DNA of 12,001 bases from Omnitrophica bacterium RIFCSPLOWO2_01_FULL_45_10. Lineage in GTDB: Bacteria; Omnitrophota; Gorgyraeia; 2-01-FULL-45-10. Below the pieces are notes generated by a model. The model was given only the letters and a program-made list of their open reading frames with translations, ran no database searches and was not told the DNA's origin. Within the stretch, counting starts at the first letter, position 1; each line of letters opens with the position of its first letter. The position numbers were made by a program, and so were the translations under genes. Of the stretch, positions 5,926 through 11,716 are shown in pieces. The DNA lies in NCBI GenBank assembly GCA_001804165.1, contig MHFL01000045.1, positions 1 to 12,001 of the forward strand, given 5' to 3'.

Positions 5926-6735
5926 ATGGAAGAGTATCTCAAGAAAGGCATAAAAGATATTATTACAAAGTTTCCGAAGGTGGCGGATATCCTTAATGAA
6001 TATAATATAGGATGCGTTCCGTGCAATGTTGGCTCGTGCCTTCTTAAAGATATAGTTGAGATTCATAATTTGGGCGAAGATGAAGAAGCGGCGCTGATGG
6101 CGAAGATAGGCAATGTCATCTACCCGGGTAGAGGTATCAAAATACCGAAAGTCCAGAGAAAGGCAAAGTCTAAACAAATACAATACTCGCCTCCGATTAA
6201 AAAGTTAGTGGATGAGCATGTATTGATAAAGGCATGGCTTGCGCTGATACCAGAGGTCATAGAGAATATAGATCTGAAGTCGCGCGCAGGAAGGCAATTG
6301 ATTTTAGGCGGTATTGATTTCATCCGCTCTTACGCGGATAAATTTCATCACGCGAAAGAAGAAGATATACTCTTTAAATATTTCGACCCGAATCTGGATA
6401 TAGTCAAGACCATGCTTGAAGACCACACGACGGCTCGTAGCCGTGCGAGAGCGCTATTAGACGCGTTGGAAAAAGGAGACGAAAGGGGTGTAGTAGAACA
6501 TCTAAGCGGTTACAAGGAACTGCTTAGCGAACATATAAAGAAGGAGGATGAAATATTGTATCCGTGGCTCGATAGAAATTTATCTATGACTCAGGTGGGC
6601 GAGTTGTATGAGAAATTCGACAAAGCGGATAGAGCAATCGGTGAGGAGGTGCCGAAGAGATGCGAAAAGTTCGTAGAATGGGCGGAAGGGAAAATTACAA
6701 AAAAGAAAAACTCAAGAAAGGAGGCGGTAAAATGA
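5926..6735 (+). CDS. Hemerythrin-domain protein with N-terminal DUF1858/ScdA-like Cys motif
   Basis: A 269-residue protein. Residues 1-60 form a small helical domain like DUF1858 or the N-terminus of ScdA/RIC proteins. It contains the cysteine motif G-C-V-P-C-N-V-G-S-C (Cys30, 33, 38), where ScdA proteins have a G-I-D-x-C-C-type motif. Residues about 92-215 are a hemerythrin domain with probable diiron ligands His98 (D-E-H), His142 and Glu146 (HHAKEED), His167 (E-D-H), and His203 with Glu207 (EHIKKED). RIC/ScdA/YtfE proteins help repair Fe-S clusters damaged by NO or oxidants, so a related repair role is plausible. The C-terminus is highly basic. The gene begins 5 bases after its neighbour with only a weak purine-rich SD, suggesting coupled translation, and it overlaps the next start codon. 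Confidence 0.85.
   Translation: MEEYLKKGIKDIITKFPKVADILNEYNIGCVPCNVGSCLLKDIVEIHNLGEDEEAALMAKIGNVIYPGRGIKIPKVQRKAKSKQIQYSPPIKKLVDEHVLIKAWLALIPEVIENIDLKSRAGRQLILGGIDFIRSYADKFHHAKEEDILFKYFDPNLDIVKTMLEDHTTARSRARALLDALEKGDERGVVEHLSGYKELLSEHIKKEDEILYPWLDRNLSMTQVGELYEKFDKADRAIGEEVPKRCEKFVEWAEGKITKKKNSRKEAVK
6718..6724 (+). promoter_or_regulatory. Ribosome binding site fixing the start at 6732
   Basis: AAGGAGG lies 7 bases before the ATG at 6732, which itself overlaps the previous stop as AATGA. A longer frame from 6660 overlaps the hemerythrin coding sequence and adds only a basic, low-complexity extension, so 6732 is preferred. Confidence 0.8.
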
Positions 6736-7205
6736 GCGCGTTTGAAGGATGTCCAGGTTCAAGTATGCAGGATTTTAGGAGTAAGAATGGAGAAGTGAAA
6801 GAGGATACGGGAAGAAGGGAATCCCATCTTAGACAATGGCCGATTCAGCTGCATTTGGTTTCACCCGAAGCGCCGTATTATCAAAAGGCGGATGTGCTTC
6901 TTTCCGCGGACTGCGTGGCGTATACCGTTGGCGATTTTCATAAGGATTATCTCAAAGGAAAGAGCGTCGCCATCGCCTGTCCTAAGTTGGATGAAGGACA
7001 GGACGAATACGTTGAGAAGATAAAATCTCTCATAGACGACGCGAAGATCAACACGCTGACTGTAATGATAATGCAGGTGCCGTGCTGCGGTGGGCTGGTG
7101 GCAATGGCAGAGCAAGCGCTTCATTCAGCGAAGAGGAAGGTTCCGGTTAAATCTATCGTTGTGAGCCTTCAAGGAGATATCCTTTCAGAAGACTGGGTTA
7201 CGTAA
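6732..7205 (+). CDS. CPGS-type Fe-S-associated protein (partner half of a ferredoxin fusion family)
   Basis: A 157-residue protein. It matches the C-terminal part of a family of '4Fe-4S binding proteins' common in anaerobes. Those proteins join a two-cluster ferredoxin to a segment starting CPGS, followed by E-S-x-L-x-Q-W-P-I-Q-L, then A-D-V-L-L-x-A-D-C, C-P-K-L-D and V-P-C-C-G-G-L. All these are visible here: Cys7 (CPGS), QWPIQL at 35-40, Cys61 (ADC), Cys83 (CPK), and Cys118-Cys119 (VPCC). The ferredoxin half is absent; a matching ferredoxin is encoded alone at 10064. The conserved cysteines probably hold a cluster or carry out redox chemistry, but the reaction is not known. The start overlaps the hemerythrin stop codon. 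A hairpin at 7214 follows the gene. Confidence 0.75.
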   Translation: MSAFEGCPGSSMQDFRSKNGEVKEDTGRRESHLRQWPIQLHLVSPEAPYYQKADVLLSADCVAYTVGDFHKDYLKGKSVAIACPKLDEGQDEYVEKIKSLIDDAKINTLTVMIMQVPCCGGLVAMAEQALHSAKRKVPVKSIVVSLQGDILSEDWVT

Positions 7206-7213
7206 ATTAATTT

Positions 7214-7246
7214 AACCAAACTCCGCTCCAGGGGCGGGGTTTGGTT
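7214..7246. terminator. Intra-cluster hairpin, possible attenuator or partial terminator
   Basis: The arms AACCAAACTCCGC (7214-7226) and GCGGGGTTTGGTT (7234-7246) pair over 13 positions with one G-T pair, around a loop of 7 bases. The next bases are TGTTAGGG, which is not a T-tract, and the SD of the next gene (GGGAGGG, 7252-7258) begins only 6 bases later. It may be a leaky terminator, a processing site, or a structure protecting the upstream messenger. Confidence 0.6.
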
Positions 7247-7264
7247 TGTTAGGGAGGGCATAAT

Positions 7265-7900
7265 ATGTGCGGAATACAGATGAAGTGGAAACAGCCGTTC
7301 TACGATGATGCGGAACCCATAAGATTGAGGGAGCCATTAGCTGAATTTTTAGGCGCGATCGGTGAGGGAGAAGAGTTTATCTTTAGCTATACCGACGTTG
7401 TTAAGCTCGCAGGTCACTCATGTCCGGCTGTATCTGGCGCATATAAGATAACCGAGAAGGCGCTGAAGGCGCTTTATGGAAATGAACCCCCCATAAGGGG
7501 CGAGATTAGCGTTATGGTCTTAGGAAATGTAGATGGCGGCGCCAATGGGCCCATATCTCAAGTTATATCGCTTATAACAGGTGCGGCGCCAGAGACAGGT
7601 TTTAAGGGTTTAGGTCAGCGGTTCGGTCGCAAAGATAAATTGATCTTTGATGAAAGGAATGAAAAGCCGAACACCTTTATATTCACAAGGGACGATAATA
7701 AAAAGTCAGTAAAGATTACCTACCATCCTGAACTTTTGCCACAGGATGAAAGGATGGGTAATCTCTTTACAAAATGCATAGTGGAAACCGCGACGAAGAA
7801 ACAACAAGAAGAGTTCAAATCTGTATGGCAAGCGCGAGTGAAGGCCGTTTTATTCGAAGAGATAAAGGGCCTGTTTGAAGTCGAGGCGATTAATAAGTAG
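7265..7900 (+). CDS. FmdE-like conserved protein of unknown function
   Basis: A 211-residue protein without a signal peptide. The core contains V-K-L-A-G-H-S-C-P-A-V-S-G-A-Y (46-60) followed by K-A-L-K-A-L-Y-G, then V-D-G-G-A-N-G-P-I-S-Q-V and I-T-G-A-A-P-E-T-G-F-K-G-L-G-Q-R-F-G-R. The pair His51 and Cys53 in G-H-S-C-P resembles the metal-binding site of FmdE, a protein linked to formylmethanofuran dehydrogenase operons. No other methanofuran gene is present here, so that pathway is not implied. Similar stand-alone proteins occur in sulfur- and nitrogen-respiring bacteria without known function. The protein probably binds a metal through His51/Cys53. SD GGGAGGG supports the start, and ThyX follows after 14 bases. 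Confidence 0.6.
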   Translation: MCGIQMKWKQPFYDDAEPIRLREPLAEFLGAIGEGEEFIFSYTDVVKLAGHSCPAVSGAYKITEKALKALYGNEPPIRGEISVMVLGNVDGGANGPISQVISLITGAAPETGFKGLGQRFGRKDKLIFDERNEKPNTFIFTRDDNKKSVKITYHPELLPQDERMGNLFTKCIVETATKKQQEEFKSVWQARVKAVLFEEIKGLFEVEAINK

Positions 7901-7914
7901 AGGAGAATCATTAT

Positions 7915-8580
7915 ATGCCCATAGTCATAAAGCCGAAAGTCGAAATCGAAAAAAGTTGTCGCAACGGGATAGAACTTATAAAAAACATAGAGAAATACGG
8001 CCGGGTATGCTATAAAAGCGAAGGCAAGATTACAGAAGGCTCGGCTCAAGAATTTATAATGGGAGCGATTAAACGCGGCCATTTTTCGATTATCGAACAT
8101 GAAAAGGTGACGGCAAAGATTATCTGTGACCGCGGAGTTTCTCACGAGATTGTAAGGCACAGGCTCGGCTCATACAGCCAGGAATCTACGAGGTATTGCA
8201 ATTATACAAAGACAGGCGGCGTTCAGATGATAGAGCCCTTCTTCTTTGAGAAGGGCTCCCGAGAATACGATATCTGGCTCAAGTCGATGGAGGAGGCCGA
8301 GAAGGCCTATAATGAATTGATTGGACTTGGCGCTACGCCGGAGGAGGCGCGCACGGTGCTGCCGAACTCTCTCAAAACCGAGATCGTAGTGACCTATAAC
8401 TTACGGGAGTGGAGGCATTTCTTCCATCTCAGGTGTTCGAGGGGCGCGCATCCTCAAATTCGGGAGATAGCAATTATGCTTTTGGAGAAATTGCAGGAAT
8501 GTGTGCCTGTCGTATTTGAGGACTTCGTGATTGATAAGGATAAAAATATCGCAACTACTAAATTCCTTTTGCCTAGTTAG
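7915..8580 (+). CDS. thyX: Flavin-dependent thymidylate synthase ThyX
   Basis: A 221-residue enzyme that makes dTMP from dUMP using methylene-tetrahydrofolate as carbon donor and reduced FAD for the hydride. It is a cytoplasmic homotetramer. The defining RHRx7S motif is intact: Arg81-His82-Arg83 ... Ser91, within R-H-R-L-G-S-Y-S-Q-E-S-T-R-Y. Other family segments are H-F-S-I-I-E-H (56-62), E-A-R-T-V-L-P-N-S-L-K-T-E and N-L-R-E-W-R-H-F-F-x-L-R. The length is normal for ThyX. SD AGGAG at 7901-7905 supports the start. ThyX commonly replaces ThyA in organisms without dihydrofolate reductase. Its place inside a cluster of hemerythrin and Fe-S genes is unusual; ferredoxin-type or flavin reductants from neighbours might supply electrons, but that is speculation. 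Confidence 0.97.
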   Translation: MPIVIKPKVEIEKSCRNGIELIKNIEKYGRVCYKSEGKITEGSAQEFIMGAIKRGHFSIIEHEKVTAKIICDRGVSHEIVRHRLGSYSQESTRYCNYTKTGGVQMIEPFFFEKGSREYDIWLKSMEEAEKAYNELIGLGATPEEARTVLPNSLKTEIVVTYNLREWRHFFHLRCSRGAHPQIREIAIMLLEKLQECVPVVFEDFVIDKDKNIATTKFLLPS

Positions 8581-8632
8581 ACAGATTAAACAGATTACTC
8601 AATTTCGTTAAGATGAGGATAAGTGAGCTCAA

Positions 8633-9778
8633 ATGAAATCTAAGGTGGCGGTAAAATCGTGCTCCACTTATGAACTGGATAAGGTCGAGAAGGTCCTTAC
8701 AGAATCGATATCATTATTAGGGGGAATATCGGCCTTTTTTAGAAGCGGTAAGCGGGTGCTCATTAAACCGAACCTCCTGACAGATTCCAGGCCTGAAAAG
8801 GGCATAACGACGCATCCCAATTTCGTCAGGGCTATCGTAAGGATCATTAAAAGGGCCGGTTTCGAGGTGGCTATTGCCGACATCCCCGGCGAACATAGAT
8901 TAGAATCAAACTTGGAGAGGGTATATAAGGCGTCCGGGATGCGCGAGGTAGCTCAGGCTGAAGACGTAAGGTTATTGACGGAGACAAAATTTGTCGAAGA
9001 AGACGGCGTAATTTACAGCAGTTGGGTTAAGGAATTCGATCATATCATTTCAGCGCCAAAATTTAAAACGCACAGCCTTACGACATTGACAGGCGCGGTA
9101 AAAAATATGTTCGGCCTTACACCGAGACTGTACAGGATCAGGCTTCATAAGAGATTTCTTCGGCAGAACGATTTCGCGAAGATGCTCATTAACGTATATA
9201 AGAAATGTAAGCCGACCCTTTCCATGGTTGACGGGATTGTGGCGATGGAAGGGAATGGCCCGGCACATAGCGGGACTTTAAGGAATGTCGGGTTAATTGC
9301 CGTTTCAGCCGACGGCCTTAGCGTGGACAGTGTCCTCGCAAACGTAATGGGGTTAAAACCTAATGACATACCGACTAACTTAGAAGGGGGCCGCCAGAGT
9401 TTAGGCATTACGGCAATGGAAGATATTGAAATAGTGGGCGATAATCTGGAGAATTTCAAAAAGGATGATTTCGATCTGCCGCCGGCATACCTTGTTACAC
9501 AACTTCCGGACTCGGCTCTGAAGTTTTTAAACAGATTCGCGGAATTCAGGCCGAGGGTGGATAGACACATATGCAATGGCTGCGGCATATGTATCGAGAA
9601 TTGCCCGCTTTCCGTGATAGAGTTGGAGGGTAAGAAAGCGCGGATAGATTACACGAGGTGTGTGGACTGCTTCTGCTGCCTTGAGACCTGCCCCATAGGC
9701 GCGATGAAGACGAAATCGGGGCCGTTGATACATGCATTGAAATTTCGAGAATGGTTTCGAAAGGCGATCGCGCATTGA
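8633..9778 (+). CDS. DUF362 protein with C-terminal 2x[4Fe-4S] ferredoxin domain
   Basis: A 381-residue protein. Residues about 1-290 form a DUF362 domain, with the signatures V-L-I-K-P-N-L-L (42-49), T-T-H-P (59-62), A-P-K-F-K-T-H (141-147) and G-A-V-K-N-M-F-G (154-161). Residues about 308-358 are a bacterial ferredoxin-type domain with two full cluster motifs: Cys314, 317, 320, 324 and Cys343, 346, 349, 353, each ending CP. It should carry two [4Fe-4S] clusters and pass electrons. The DUF362 reaction is not established. The start has a modest SD (GAGGATAAG). A 52-base gap from thyX contains only a small repeat ACAGATTA (twice). An Nfu-type scaffold gene follows, consistent with a need for cluster loading. 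Confidence 0.9.
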   Translation: MKSKVAVKSCSTYELDKVEKVLTESISLLGGISAFFRSGKRVLIKPNLLTDSRPEKGITTHPNFVRAIVRIIKRAGFEVAIADIPGEHRLESNLERVYKASGMREVAQAEDVRLLTETKFVEEDGVIYSSWVKEFDHIISAPKFKTHSLTTLTGAVKNMFGLTPRLYRIRLHKRFLRQNDFAKMLINVYKKCKPTLSMVDGIVAMEGNGPAHSGTLRNVGLIAVSADGLSVDSVLANVMGLKPNDIPTNLEGGRQSLGITAMEDIEIVGDNLENFKKDDFDLPPAYLVTQLPDSALKFLNRFAEFRPRVDRHICNGCGICIENCPLSVIELEGKKARIDYTRCVDCFCCLETCPIGAMKTKSGPLIHALKFREWFRKAIAH

Positions 9779-9802
9779 GATTAAAAACACGGAATGAAAA
9801 TC

Positions 9803-9811
9803 GGAGGTGAT
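9803..9811 (+). promoter_or_regulatory. Consensus ribosome binding site fixing the start at 9815
   Basis: GGAGGTGAT is fully complementary to the usual 16S rRNA tail and ends 3 bases before the ATG at 9815 (7 bases counted from GGAGG). It rules out the in-frame ATG at 9794, which has no SD and would place this site inside the coding region. Confidence 0.85.
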
Positions 9812-9814
9812 AAT

Positions 9815-10033
9815 ATGAAAGAAAAAGTTGAGAAGGCATTGGCGGCGATCAGGCCTGCCTTACAGGCCGATGGCGGAGACATACAGTTGGTGAGCGTCGA
9901 GAACGGCATCGTAAAAGTGAAGCTAATAGGCGCGTGCAGCGGGTGTCCGATGTCGCAGATGACGATGACTCAGGGAGTTGAGCAGGCGATAAAGAAGGCC
10001 GTGCCTGAGGTGAAGAAGGTGATAGCCGTTTAA
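9815..10033 (+). CDS. Nfu/NifU C-terminal domain Fe-S scaffold protein
   Basis: A 72-residue stand-alone NifU C-terminal (Nfu) domain. It shows the family pattern I-R-P-A-L-Q-A-D-G-G-D-I-Q-L-V (12-26), then G-A-C-S-G-C-P-M-S (39-47) with Cys41 and Cys44, followed by T-M-T-Q-G-V-E-Q-A-I. Two subunits are expected to hold a [4Fe-4S] cluster through their CxxC motifs and to hand it to client proteins. It lies between two ferredoxin-type genes, its likely clients. The length is typical of the minimal domain; there is no IscU-like or degenerate A-type domain attached. Confidence 0.95.
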   Translation: MKEKVEKALAAIRPALQADGGDIQLVSVENGIVKVKLIGACSGCPMSQMTMTQGVEQAIKKAVPEVKKVIAV

Positions 10034-10063
10034 TCGTCGAAGCAGTTTTAGCGAGAGATTACC

Positions 10064-10411
10064 ATGAAAAGAAAGATAATAAAGATAGACGAGGAGAGAT
10101 GCGATGGCTGCGGGGTGTGCATTCCAAACTGTCCCGAAGGCGCGCTTAAAATTATCGACGGGAAACTTCGGCTCGTGAGCGATCTATACTGCGACGGCCT
10201 CGGCGCCTGCATAGGCCATTGTCCGCGAGGGGCGATCACCATCGAGACACGGGAGGCGGAGAAGTATGACGAGAGAAGGGTTATGGACAATATCGTGACG
10301 CAAGGCAGTAACGTTATAAAGGCGCACTTGGGGCATCTCAAAAGCCATAAACAACTTCAATATCTCGAAGAGGCGATGTGCTATTTAAAGGAGAAAGGGT
10401 ATGCCTTTTGA
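10064..10411 (+). CDS. Ferredoxin-type protein, N-terminal half of the CPGS fusion family
   Basis: A 115-residue protein. Residues 1-60 form a ferredoxin domain. The first motif is complete: Cys13, 16, 19, 23. The second has only Cys43, Cys49 and Cys53 (C-D-G-L-G-A-C-I-G-H-C-P), with Leu46 where a canonical ferredoxin has Cys. It may therefore hold a [3Fe-4S] cluster or use another ligand, although this Y-C-D-G-L-G-A-C pattern is a family trait. Residues 61-115 are helical and end E-Y-L-K-type sequence (LEEAMCYLKEKGYAF), where the fused relatives continue into CPGS. That partner module is encoded separately at 6732. The stop overlaps the next gene by 11 bases. The role is probably electron transfer to the CPGS protein. 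Confidence 0.85.
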   Translation: MKRKIIKIDEERCDGCGVCIPNCPEGALKIIDGKLRLVSDLYCDGLGACIGHCPRGAITIETREAEKYDERRVMDNIVTQGSNVIKAHLGHLKSHKQLQYLEEAMCYLKEKGYAF

Positions 10412-11126
10412 ATGTCCGGGCTCTGAAAAGTTTAAACAGCCAAAACCTGAATTCATAAAATGTCCATCCTGCACGGAAGAAGTGGAAATATGGACGGACG
10501 AAGTGCAAACGACCTGTCCGAATTGCAAAAGTCGAGTTACACGCCAGGAGGGGTCAAATTGTCTCGATTGGTGTAAATCCGCGAGACTCTGCGTCGGAGA
10601 CGCGAAGTATAGTAATTACTTGAAGAATAAGGCAATAACGACGAAGGAGAAACTGTTAAATGAACTTGAATCTTACTTTGGTAAAGACACGAAGAGGATA
10701 AATCACGCCAAAAAGGTCATGTCTTACGCTGAAGAAATATTGAAGACGGAAAAGGGTGACTGGCACGTCGTTATTCCGGCGAGCATCCTCCATGATGTTG
10801 GGATAAAGGTCTCTGAGGAGAAATACGGTTCAGCGGCAGGCCATTATCAGGAGAAAGAAGGGCCCGCGATAGCGGGAGAAATCCTTGCCAAATTAGAGAT
10901 AAAAAAAGAGGATATCGAAGAGATATGCGAGATAATAGCCCATCACCATTCTCCGGGAAAGGTCGATACGCGCAATTTCAAGATACTCTACGATGCTGAT
11001 TGGCTTGTGAATCTGAAGGATGAGGTGAATGCAGGAGATGACGACAAAATTAAAAGGATGATAGATAAAATATTTCTTACAAAGACAGGAAGAGAACTGG
11101 CAAAAAAAGTTTATCTGAACGAATGA
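10401..11126 (+). CDS. HD-domain phosphohydrolase with N-terminal zinc-ribbon/Cys-rich domain
   Basis: A 241-residue protein. It opens with C-P-G-S (Cys5), then a zinc-ribbon-like pair, CPSC (21/24) and CPNC (39/42), and a further group Cys54, 58, 64. Eight N-terminal cysteines suggest a metal or Fe-S site. From about 95 it has an HD fold: His102, the His131-Asp132 doublet in A-S-I-L-H-D-V-G, H-H-H at 181-183, and Asp198/Asp200 in L-Y-D-A-D-W. HD proteins hydrolyse phosphate esters such as nucleotides; the substrate is unknown here. A related architecture (C-P-G-x then two C-P-x-C units, then HD) is common in anaerobes. SD AAAGGAG (10387-10393) lies inside the ferredoxin gene, so translation is coupled. 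It is the last gene before a new promoter. Confidence 0.85.
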   Translation: MPFECPGSEKFKQPKPEFIKCPSCTEEVEIWTDEVQTTCPNCKSRVTRQEGSNCLDWCKSARLCVGDAKYSNYLKNKAITTKEKLLNELESYFGKDTKRINHAKKVMSYAEEILKTEKGDWHVVIPASILHDVGIKVSEEKYGSAAGHYQEKEGPAIAGEILAKLEIKKEDIEEICEIIAHHHSPGKVDTRNFKILYDADWLVNLKDEVNAGDDDKIKRMIDKIFLTKTGRELAKKVYLNE

Positions 11127-11131
11127 AGTGG

Positions 11132-11140
11132 TGGTATAAT
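11132..11140 (+). promoter_or_regulatory. Extended -10 promoter before the PEBP-like gene
   Basis: TGG followed by the consensus TATAAT (11135-11140) is an extended -10 element; no good -35 is visible. Transcription would begin at about 11146-11148, only a few bases before the ATG at 11151, giving an almost leaderless message. Confidence 0.6.
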
Positions 11141-11150
11141 ATAATCCCAA

Positions 11151-11699
11151 ATGCACATTTTAAATACATCGAATAAGACGGTTTTTATTTTATTGGCGCT
11201 TTGCCTATGGTCGAGATTTTCAGTCGAGCCATATGCGGAAGCGCAAACGATAGGAGGCCGCCCTAAGATGAAACTCACAAGCCCTGATTTCAAACATAAC
11301 GGCAATATTCCAAAAAAATTTACCTGCCAGGGAGACGATGTTAATCCCCCGCTTGTTATAGAAAATATCCCGGCCGGCGCAAAAAGCCTTACCTTGATTG
11401 TAGATGACCCTGACGCGCCGATGGGGACATGGGCGCATTGGGTCGTCTACGATATCCCTGTTGTGTCCAGCATAGCGGGGAATAGCGTGCCGGGGAAACA
11501 AGGCATGAATGACTTTCGAAGGTTAAATTACGGCGGACCATGCCCGCCCTCGGGCACGCATCGATATTTCTTCAAGCTCTATGCCCTTGACACATTATTG
11601 AACTTAAAAGAAGGCGTCAAAAAGCGTGACCTCGAAAAGGCAATGGAAGGTCACATATTGGATAAGGCGGAGTTGATAGGGCTATATAAGAAGATATAG
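11151..11699 (+). CDS. YbhB/YbcL family Raf kinase inhibitor-like (PEBP) protein
   Basis: A 182-residue protein of the phosphatidylethanolamine-binding protein fold. The ligand-pocket motifs are D-D-P-D-A-P-M-G-T-W-A-H-W (85-97) and Y-G-G-P-C-P-P-S-G-T-H-R-Y (127-139). Residues 1-31 look like a signal peptide (hydrophobic 11-19, A-E-A near 29-31), which would make it periplasmic like YbcL. However, no SD precedes the ATG at 11151. An internal ATG at 11268 (M40, K-L-T-S-P-D-F) follows AGGAGG (11252-11257) and corresponds to the start of cytoplasmic YbhB proteins. The longer form is kept because the extension is a credible signal peptide and an extended -10 promoter lies just before it. Bacterial members have no well-established function. 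A flavodiiron gene follows after 17 bases. Confidence 0.85.
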   Translation: MHILNTSNKTVFILLALCLWSRFSVEPYAEAQTIGGRPKMKLTSPDFKHNGNIPKKFTCQGDDVNPPLVIENIPAGAKSLTLIVDDPDAPMGTWAHWVVYDIPVVSSIAGNSVPGKQGMNDFRRLNYGGPCPPSGTHRYFFKLYALDTLLNLKEGVKKRDLEKAMEGHILDKAELIGLYKKI

Positions 11700-11716
11700 A
11701 ATGGGGAACAAACAAT

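Noticed and set aside
6660..6731. Possible N-terminal extension of the CPGS protein
   Set aside because: It overlaps the hemerythrin coding sequence, gives a basic low-complexity peptide, and the ATG at 6732 has its own ideal SD.
7720..8160. 146-codon minus-strand frame across the FmdE-like and thyX junction
   Set aside because: It is antisense to two well-supported genes and its translation shows no domain pattern.
8581..8597. Tandem repeat ACAGATTA in the gap before the DUF362 gene
   Set aside because: Two 8-base units in a 52-base gap can arise by chance and no function is suggested.
9145..9588. 147-codon minus-strand frame inside the DUF362 gene
   Set aside because: It is an antisense shadow of a conserved gene; no SD, promoter or recognisable motif.
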